Below, one piece after another: positions 56,611 to 64,000 of a stretch of 64,000 nucleotides of DNA. Positions within the stretch are counted from its first letter, which is position 1; every line of letters begins with the position of its first letter. The position numbers were made by a program, and so were the translations under genes. Source of the stretch: Gigaspora margarita (lineage: Eukaryota; Glomeromycota; Glomeromycetes; Diversisporales; Gigasporaceae); NCBI GenBank assembly GCA_009809945.1, contig WTPW01000492.1:312755-376754 (forward strand), given 5' to 3'. A model generated the notes under the pieces. The model was not told the origin of the DNA and did not search any database. It worked only from the letters and a program-made list of their open reading frames with translations.

Positions 56611-58950
56611 CATCAGCAAATTTATATATGCGTAATCTTGCACAAGTTTTTACGGTACATAAGAAAATCATAAACTTACGTAAAATTTAGTGTAAAACTA
56701 CATAAGTCTTACAGTACGTAAGAAAATCATAAATTTGTGTAAAATTTTTTCACGATGTTCTTATAGTGCATAAGAAAATCATAAATTTACATAAAAATTT
56801 TACATAAATTTACGATTTTCTTATGGTATGTAAGAAAATTGTAAATTTATATAAAAATTTTATATAAATTTACGATTTTTTTATGGTATGTAAGAAAATG
56901 TTGCAAAATATTTCAAAAAACCTCAAAATATTTTAGATCTAATATTTTTGAAATATTTCAAATACTTTCGAAATATTTTAGGACTGGAAAACCAAACTGG
57001 ATTAGTAGATCTGTAGCCTGGATCATACCAAGAGCGTGTTTGACTAATATTTTCAAAATGTTTCAAAATGTTTTGATAATCATAGTACAACCAAGCTGGA
57101 TCAATAGATTTGTAGCCTGGATTATACCAAGGCGCATTTGACTAATATTTTCGAAATGTTTCAATAATCATAGTACAAGATCAGATTAGATCTTTGTTTA
57201 TTTTTTTTGTTTAAAATTTAGATCTTCTATCAATTTTACATTGTTTTTTTGTTCTTATTTTGTTTTTTTTTGGTTTGGTTTGGTTTCGTTTAGTTTCATC
57301 TTGTTTTGTCATTTTTTCTTTTATTTATTATTTTTTAATTTTTTTTTATTTTATTTTTACAAAAAACACCAACTCTAATTTTTTGGCACTTTGCAAAAAA
57401 TCTGACAACTTTTTGACACTTTGCACAAGCCAACTCAGGCTTCTGATACTTTGCAAGAACACGCTGATTTCACCAACAATTTCTAAATTTCGAAGAATGC
57501 CTCTTTAAAGAAATAAAGGTTTAGTTAGTGCTTTATTTATTTTTTCATTTGATGTTTTTTGTTCTTTTTGTTTTTGTTTTGTTTTTTTTTATTATTTTTT
57601 ATTAATTTATTTTATTTTGGCACTTTGCAAGAAAAATAATTTAGGCTTTTTCAACACTTTGCAAGCAAACCTAGACTTTTCTGGAACTTTGCAAGAATAT
57701 ATACAACTTGATTTCAGCAATTTCTGTTATGAACTTTATTTTAGAGAAATGGAGATTTGGGATTTCATTTTTTTTATTCAGTTTGCTTACATTTCCATTT
57801 TTTTGATGTTTTCTTTTTACTTATTTCTTTCATTTTTATTTTTTTTATTTGTTCTGGCACTTTGCAAAAACTGTGATTTCAACAATTTCTGAATTGCAAG
57901 AACATGAACTCTTACTTTTTATAATTTGCTTACAGTTTTGTTTTTTGTTTGTTTTTTTTTTACTTATTTTTTTTAATTTTATTTTATTTACTTTCAACTT
58001 TCTTTAAAACTTTGCAAGAAACAACATTATTTCTGGCAATTTACAAAAATACCAACTCTAACTTCTCCAGCACTTTGCAAAAAGTATTGAATATAAGCAA
58101 ATATGAAAAAAAGAAAATTTTGGGCTTCATTTATTTTTTTTTAATTTGCTTACAGTTTTGTTTTTTGTTTGTTTTTTTTTTTTACTTATTTTTTTAATTT
58201 TATTTAATTTATTTATTTCCAACTTTCTTTGAAACTTTGCAAAAACAATCTGACTTTCAGCACTTTACAAAAATAACAACTCTAACTTCTCTAGCACTTT
58301 GCAAGAAGCAGCAAATATAAGCGAATATGAAAAAAAGGAAATAATAGCTAACTGCAGAGTGAGGAAAATAAGTGTGTTAGGCTAGTATTTTTATAGAATT
58401 AAATGCGACAAAGTGTGAAAGTATTTAAAATATTATTATTTTTTTTATATTTTTTTTTAGTTTTGTTTTTTTGGGGTTTATTTTTTTTATCATTTTTTTT
58501 TATTATTTTTTTGTAAAAAATGTATTATAATATATAATAAAAAATATATAATATTAATTAAATTTTAAAATATAATATATAAAAAAAATATATATATAAT
58601 TTTATAATAAATTGCGAAACTTTGCGAAAACTTGCAAAAACCTGTAAAATATTTAAAAATTTGCAAAAAGTATGATAATGTGAATATGATTATTAATTGA
58701 TCATAATATCTTATTGATTTATGCCAGTTTTTACCAGTTTTCAATATTTGTAATATTTTTGCTATATTTTGAATTTACTATACCGTAAATGTTTATAATT
58801 ATTACACCTGCATAATACTCTGTAGTTACTATAGTGTAAACTTACGTAATTATTACCCCTATGTAATATTCTGTACTAATTGTAGGTATTACGTAAGTTT
58901 ACATTTGCATAAAAACTTGCAGAGATTTATGCATATTTTTTTTGCTGATG
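56611..58950. mobile_element. 2.3-kb TIR element with minisatellite core
   Basis: The left end CATCAGCAAATTTATATATG then CAAGTTTTTACGG and AAACTTACGTAA is mirrored on the right. In reverse complement the right end reads CATCAGCAAAAAAAATATGC then GCAAGTTTTTATGC and AAACTTACGTAA. Next to the left end are short hairpin repeats with CTTACG/CGTAAG (56640-56890), then two direct copies of a GTAGCCTGGAT unit (56996-57180), then the minisatellite. No coding sequence is seen. No clear target duplication, so the superfamily is unknown. Confidence 0.6.
57370..58330. repeat. Minisatellite with CACTTTGCAAGAA core
   Basis: At least seventeen CACTTTGCAAGAA-like cores spaced about 25-55 bp apart, in four blocks separated by T-rich stretches (TTTTTTACTTATTTTTTT). 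Each block carries AACTCTAACTTCT, GATTTCA or related spacers. Open frames at 57260-58197 are translations of this repeat. Confidence 0.7.
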
Positions 58951-59389
58951 CCTGCATCAATCAAATTTCAGCCTTGATCCCATAACCATCTTTAATAAAA
59001 TTAATGATTATATTAAACCATTAACCTTTTCTGCCCTATATATAAAGAGAAGAGTGATATAAATTGGGAGTAGAATTAGAATCACATCTCAAGAACAAAC
59101 ATATTTAAAAGATAAAAAAGATACTTAGCTTCACTTTAACTATGCTGCAGCAAGACCTAAACAAATCTCAAGACCTGGACCAAATCTTCCATGCCTCTTT
59201 CTGCCTACCAATTGGAGGATCAAGAGTTTTGCCAAACTATTATAGATTGGTTTAGTTAGATAGTAGTGTTGTTAGTATATTTTATTTATTTAGCTGATTG
59301 CCATCTGCCACAATTGGTGGTGACTATAAGATCCAACTACCATAAATAATTACCTCCAACTGACCTATACTTTTAAAAACCTATAGCCC

Positions 59390-60040
59390 TACTAAAAACT
59401 GTTAACCACCCTAGCATGGCAGATATTGACAACTTTGAAAATAACTGATCTACCACTCTATGAACTACTAGCTGATGTTGAACTGTAGCAAGAGCAAAAT
59501 CAAATGCAAAACCTCCTATATGACATAGCTCAAACTTTCTGAAACATTGCTATAAATAATGTTCCACCTATAACTTTAGAATAATAATTGGGTCCACACA
59601 AAGACCTTCAAAGAGAAGACAATAAAGATCCTATTAAATGGGTCAAAGCATTCAAACAGGTTGCTAATGCTAATAACTAGAGTTAAAAAAGAAAAATTAG
59701 AACTACATCTGGACACCTGCTACCAGCTAGTATAATAATAACCAAAAAAGATATGCTATATTGGAATCATAAGAACAATCCAGATAATAGCTTTGTATGA
59801 TCATTTGTAAAGTACTTTGCTACTCTAAAACAAAGACATTAGTAGCACTATCAGTAGTGGACCAAATTCCCTTCTATAATATTGCTAAGAATCTTCTGAT
59901 TCAATAAGCTAATGCTACCTATAAATAGTTGTTGCAGGTCCTAAAACAAAGGCAATATCTGGTCCAAGTTCTTTGATGACCTGTTTTATCAGTTCCAGAA
60001 GAAACCAATTTGGTTGAACCTATACCTGTACCAAAACTAC
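59390..60040 (+). pseudogene. Gag-like region of the gypsy element
   Basis: Coding ancestry appears in patches: MADIDNFENN, then a retrotransposon-gag-like block with TKKDMLYWN-type sequence near 59738-59770 and SVVDQIPFYNIAKNLLIQ near 59845-59910. Stops occur at positions where Trp or Gln would be expected, such as NNxS near 59675. No zinc knuckle was recognised. The product would be the capsid-forming protein of the element, but it is not translatable as it stands. Confidence 0.55.
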
Positions 60041-60259
60041 TGCAGCAAAATATTATGTAAGGGTTAAAAATAATCCTATAATGGCAGTGTTGGACTCTGG
60101 TACTGCTATTAACAACATGTTAAAGAAACTTCTATATAAACTAGATCTTTGAATCCAGGAACTATCAACAGTGGTTATTGTAATAGTAGATAGTACTCAA
60201 AAATTTGCTCTAGAAAAGATAGCCAGTCTCAAGCTAGCTGTTAGAAATGTCCTAGTACC

Positions 60260-60607
60260 TACAGTATGGGACACTATAAACCAACACCTTTTTATATATA
60301 TTTTACAAAAATTGATATAACTTAAAAATAAAAAAAATTTTTTAATAAAATTTTTTAACCAAATTGTGACTTTAAGTTTAAGCTACAATTTGGTTAGAAA
60401 AGATTTTTGTTTTATTTTAATTTTAAGAAGTTTATCATTTAAAGTTTACTAAGAAACTAAAAATTTGGCATTTAATATATAAAAAAAAGAAACTTATATG
60501 TGATTTTTGACCAATCATAATTGATTCTATTATATTAGCCAATCAGTGTTGAGTATTTATTTTAAAATTTGGTGTAAGGATGCTGGTTTATGCTGTCCTG
60601 CACTGTA
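60260..60607. mobile_element. 344-bp MITE, CAGTA/TACTG ends, TA duplication
   Basis: The body is 60262-60605. The left end CAGTATGGGACACTATAAAC and the right end in reverse complement CAGTGCAGGACAGCATAAAC pair over most of their length. TA repeats at 60260-60261 and 60606-60607. Subterminal GGCATTTAATATA and CCAATCA steps link it to the large element at 4015-6932. Confidence 0.8.
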
Positions 60608-60645
60608 CCAATTTTCAAATCATCAAATTTTAGACAAAACAATGC

Positions 60646-61160
60646 TTCTAGGATAGTGATATGGGTCGATGAAAAAATTTTGGGCTGAGGCCGATCCTAA
60701 AAAGCTTAGCCGGTCAACCAGGCTGACCTTTTGCTAGTGTAATTTTTTCTGATTAGAATCAGTCAGCATTTATCTATATTAAACGTGTAATAGGCTATCA
60801 GATAGTTTTTTGTCAAATTCTAGTGATATTAAATTATTTAATTTTTATTCTTTTTGCCCTTGAGAAAATTCCAGCATGCAGTATTTTATGTTGATTGATT
60901 GTCTATGCCTCCAAACATTTTGATACTTAGATTATAATCGCTATTTGCCAGTTTATCATCTAAATAAGCTGATTCTCTTGCACTATTGTAAATGACTAGC
61001 TGATTTTTATTTAATCCCTAGCCAGAAATATGCTTTTGAAGAGAATTGATTCTAACACTTATCTTACCAACTGGTTCAGTCCACAAAGGTGCGGGCCAAG
61101 AGTGACCCACCTATCGACCTGGCCGTTGGGCTGGGGTCAACCTGTATCACTATTCTAGGA
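60646..61160. mobile_element. hAT-like element, 499 bp, exact 8-bp duplication
   Basis: The body is 60654-61152 with ends TAGTGATATGGGTCGA and TCAACCTGTATCACTA. TTCTAGGA repeats exactly at 60646-60653 and 61153-61160. Same family as 50522-51187 (shared TAGTGATAC ends and GGCCG-rich subterminal zones). Non-coding; inserted in the protease of the gypsy element. Confidence 0.85.
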
Positions 61161-61499
61161 ATCAATTGGCTCAGAAAATCAGAGCCTGTATTCACTTTAA
61201 TGAGAGCAAGCTTATCTTTAGGTATATAGGGAAATATACAGAAATTCCTATCATACAAACCTGAGAAAACCCATCTGGCACTCCAAGAAATCATAGTAGA
61301 AGCAGAAAAAACTTCTTGATACCTACAAGGAAAAAATTATAGAAGGGTAGAAAGCTACTATACTAACGATGCAGATGTTCTGCTCTTGCTCTTGTATAAA
61401 GAAATATTTAGCCTAGTTATATGCTTTATGACTTCTGATCCCAACAAAGGTTCTGAACCAACTCCTAAAAAATTATTAAACAATTAGTATTAGAAATTA

Positions 61500-62030
61500 A
61501 AATAAAAAAAAAACAAAAAGAATCAGCAATCAGTATTATAAAGAATACCAAAATCTATTTCCTAGTAGCCTAGACAAATTGGAATACACTGCAGAAGTCT
61601 AGTACAAAATTAATACCAGAAATACCAGACCTATCAAACAAATTACATATCACATAGCTATATATGCCAAGAATACCTACAAAAAAATTAAAAAGTTATT
61701 TGAGAGAGACTAATATACAAAATAAAGAGCCCTGAACCTTTTTTGTAGTAATAGTTCTAAAGAAAAATGGAAAATTATAGCTATGCATTAGCTACTGCAA
61801 GTTAAAGCTATAACTATCCTTTACCTCAAATTGATAATCTACTAGAAGTATTTGGCACTGCCAATGGTTCTCTATTCTTGACTTAGTTAGTGGCTACTGG
61901 TAAATTGGCATGCAATCTAGTAATTAAGAAAAGATGTATTTATAACAAAGCAAAGGATTTTGATAATGCTCTTTAGACTATACAATGCTCTAACAATATT
62001 CTAACAAACCATGAATTATTGGGGTGCTTG
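61500..62030 (+). pseudogene. Partial reverse transcriptase of the gypsy element
   Basis: A fossil RT N-terminal half: VIVLKKNGKL near 61748-61780 (fingers), YCKLKL, LPQIDNLLEVFGTANGSLF-like sequence near 61815-61875, LVSGYW near 61885-61900 (motif A region, expected DLxSGYxQ), then QSKGF and LYNAL-like sequence near 61945-61990. The YxDD block is not reached, so the element is truncated near 62030. Several stops interrupt. Confidence 0.65.
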
Positions 62031-62040
62031 ATTTACTATA

Positions 62041-62252
62041 TAAATCAAAACCATATATGGTATCATATAAAAATTTAATATAAAAGAATTTTGTGTAACC
62101 TAGATTGATCAATACGTATTGGTATACTGATACTGTATAATATAATAAAATATATCGATATGAATTATTGTGATTTATTAAAGTAATATAATATATTAAT
62201 ATTAGTTATCGTGATAAATTACAAATCATATATTTAAAAGTTATTTTAATAA
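62041..62252. other. AT-rich junction
   Basis: Short region between the truncated gypsy element and the transposase gene. ATACGTATTGGTATACTGATAC near 62119 is palindrome-rich and could be part of the 3' terminal region of the transposase-bearing element. No paired end is available in the window. Confidence 0.3.
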
Positions 62253-64000
62253 TTAACATAATAAATTATTAAAAAGATTTGTGGCAATATTGGGTCCAAA
62301 TAGTGATGCTTGAGTTTCTTGAAGAGGAGTTTTCTTTCGATTCACCCTTATCTCCTTTAATCCTTCTAATAAATTTTCTTTTCCAATTTTGCCAGAGAAC
62401 AATTGAAGTTTAGACTGCTTAACCGACAGTGCCATGTTTGAATGTATTTTTAGATCTAGCTGTTAAATAGACCCTTCACTTGCTGTTGATGAACAATTAT
62501 AAAGTATATTTGGGTTTTAATGAAATTATATAATTCAGGAAAATTATATACTGGTAAGTTATTATCCGCACAGAATTTTTCAAATTTTTTAAAAAAATTA
62601 TTATTTTCCAATAGCAATTCATGTAGTCCAAAGGTATCATTTATTCTATTTCTTATATCAGTTTTTAATTCTTTTGCAAATCGTAACTCCAAATCATTTG
62701 GTGGTGTAATCCAAGGTTTCTCTAAAACTGTATGGTAAAAACTAGAAGCAAATAATCTGGCATTGTTACTTTCAAGATGACAAACAACCAAAGGTAGATA
62801 AAGCCATGGTGATAGCCATTTTTTAAAATATTTTAAAGCTTTGATGATTCCATTTTCCAAATCATTAAAAAAACTTCCGAATTCTTCACTAGTTGAATTA
62901 TCTAATGCTTCTAATAACTCGTCAGAAAAGAACATTTCAAAATTTTTAACAAGATCTTCAAGAAACTTATTCCACTCATAAACTTTGTCAGACATCTCAT
63001 GTGCTCGCTGACCAGGAGGCAAAACATTTAATTAATTATTCTAATAAATTCTAGGAATTTTATCATGAATTGCAACACTGGTTTATTAAAATGTTCAGCA
63101 AAATTAACTAAGCATTTAATTTGAATATTCAACTTTGAATCAAGAAGCCATAAGTAAAAAAGGTACCAATTATTTAGATACGATTTTGGTGTTTTGTGCT
63201 TTTCTATTTCAGTAATAAACCATTGAGTAAATTCAATATGTGCTGAACGTCAATTAAGGTATTGCTTAGCTGTTTTTAACTCATAACCCCAACATGATCT
63301 AAGCAGCAATTGGTATTGGTTATAGTGATATCCTAGTAACCTGTTATACAAGTCCTTGATTATTTGTGAATTAATATTTAATGGTTTGTCTTTATCACTA
63401 GAATCATATCCATCATGTAATTTCTATGCAGATAAAGCAGATTATAAACATGTAGCTTTTTTGAAAATCCCGTTGTGCTTAAGAGTAAGCCAAAGGCTTC
63501 TTGTTCAAAATAATTCATAATAATTTGAATAATGTGGAGACCACAGCCAATTCGTAAAGAGTTTCCATTGGTTTTTTTATTAAAAAGGACTATAGCTCCT
63601 TTTTTATCCCAGATATATATGAGGTATTGTCCATTACCCAAAGTTTACATTTCTTAGCATCTAATCCATTTTTTTGAATATGCATAACTACAATATCCGA
63701 TATGACTTCAGCATTATATTTTATAATTTTCTGTAATTGGGCGACTATTGCAATAGGCAATTGATTTTCATTACTCCAAAATTGGTAACAGAGTACTACA
63801 TTTTTGGTTTGTCCTCACGTCGATTCATCTATTATTACTTCAAATACAGGTGCATTCATTACTTGAGTAATTTGCCTACTAAAATGCAACTCTGAAATGT
63901 CTTGGTGCCAAGTACGCAAAGTAGATATTGTTAAAAAATTTTGAGGGGGTTCTCCCATCAAAAATTCATAAATTAATCACATACATTTAGCAGTAGAACG
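62253..64000 (-). pseudogene. hAT-like transposase gene, broken, runs off the right edge
   Basis: Read from 64000 downward. LTISTLRTWHQDISELHF and FEVIIDEST (DDE-type first acidic block) lie near 63810-63930. WVMDNTSY lies near 63610-63640 (second acidic position). GAIVLFNKKTNGNSLRIGC then GLHIIQII lies near 63520-63590 (resembling the C-x2-H block of hAT). An alpha-helical middle (63000-63370) follows, then SEEFGSFFNDLENGIIKALK and a C-terminal IYFIIVHQQQVKGLFN (62456-62530), similar to hAT dimerisation regions. The last 61 residues (62253-62435) are displaced by a frameshift near 62450. Further lesions occur near 63810, 63600, 63400, 63250 and 63040. The hAT assignment is by motif pattern only. 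The family may be a related domesticated or DDE group. Confidence 0.5.

Larger units (their letters stand above)
60070..61290 (+). pseudogene. Retroviral-type aspartic protease, split by two insertions
   Basis: MAVLDSGTAINNMLKK near 60080-60125 carries the D-S-G active-site triad of a retropepsin. After IASLKLAVRNVLVP the frame runs into a TA-flanked MITE (60262-60605). It resumes with NFQII (60608-60630), loses one T in a T-run near 60632, and is cut again within the MLLG codons by a hAT element (60654-61152). It then continues GINWLRKSEPVFTL from 61156. Excision at both duplications restores the alignment except for the single-base loss. The order of insertions is not fixed. Confidence 0.7.
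58951..62040 (+). mobile_element. Ty3/gypsy-type LTR retrotransposon, 3' truncated
   Basis: In order: a possible 5' LTR portion (about 58951-59312) with a CCTATATATAAAG TATA box near 59035; a primer-binding-site-like TGGTGGTGACTATAAG near 59315; a gag-like region (59330-60050); a protease with LDSGTAI; and part of the reverse transcriptase (61740-62000). Integrase, the rest of RT and the 3' LTR are absent. Many stops interrupt. Two DNA transposons (60262-60605 and 60654-61152) sit in the protease region. The family fits gypsy elements described from Glomeromycotina-like genomes. No activity is possible. Confidence 0.7.

Noticed and set aside
57260..58197. Three plus-strand frames of 82-91 codons
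   Set aside because: Each begins in T-rich DNA and translates the CACTTTGCAAGAA minisatellite. No splice-compatible continuation.

Overview
This is very AT-rich eukaryotic DNA with few genes and many transposons. The lineage marks are a fungal-style gene with four short introns, non-LTR elements carrying EN-RT-RNase H-zinc knuckle, a Ty3/gypsy remnant, a KRBA2-like integrase fragment, and a transposase family that I recall as abundant in Rhizophagus-type genomes. Together they suggest an arbuscular mycorrhizal fungus (Glomeromycotina). That placement is inference from family resemblance and no search was run. No prokaryotic genes, rRNA or CRISPR were seen.

Layout. 0-4 kb: AT-rich spacer, palindromic MITEs, a 138-residue acidic ORF and a short coding remnant. 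4-11 kb: a 2.9-kb TA-flanked terminal-inverted-repeat (TIR) element filled by a 35-bp minisatellite, a decayed integrase gene, and a second composite TIR element holding another minisatellite, a hAT MITE and a foldback. 13.5-19.7 kb: a nearly full-length but broken LINE with a poly(A) tail and a 15-bp target duplication, inserted in what reads as a signal-peptide coding stretch. 20.3-27.8 kb: a 3.5-kb TIR element with mirrored minisatellite arrays, a 2.5-kb foldback split by a hAT element, and a palindrome made of palindromes. 29-31.7 kb: nested MITEs and a minisatellite. 31.8-37 kb: a second, heavily decayed LINE. 37-46.7 kb: MITEs, a 320-bp tandem array, a tRNA-headed SINE candidate and a 3-kb TIR element. 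46.8-49.1 kb: minisatellites and a hAT MITE. 49-56.5 kb: a compositionally different, less repetitive island with the only convincing host gene, a five-exon gene for a 169-residue multispan membrane protein (54079-54893). 56.6-59 kb: a third clear minisatellite-cored TIR element. 59-62 kb: a 3'-truncated gypsy element whose protease region carries two DNA-transposon insertions. 62.2-64 kb: a broken hAT-like transposase gene running off the edge.

The genes do not form a pathway. The window records successive insertions, and several nested events can be ordered because their target-site duplications are still intact. The best candidate for something undescribed is the recurring architecture of long TIR-bounded elements whose interior is almost entirely a minisatellite, found at 4015-6932, 20307-23818, 56611-58950 and less clearly 8450-10880.
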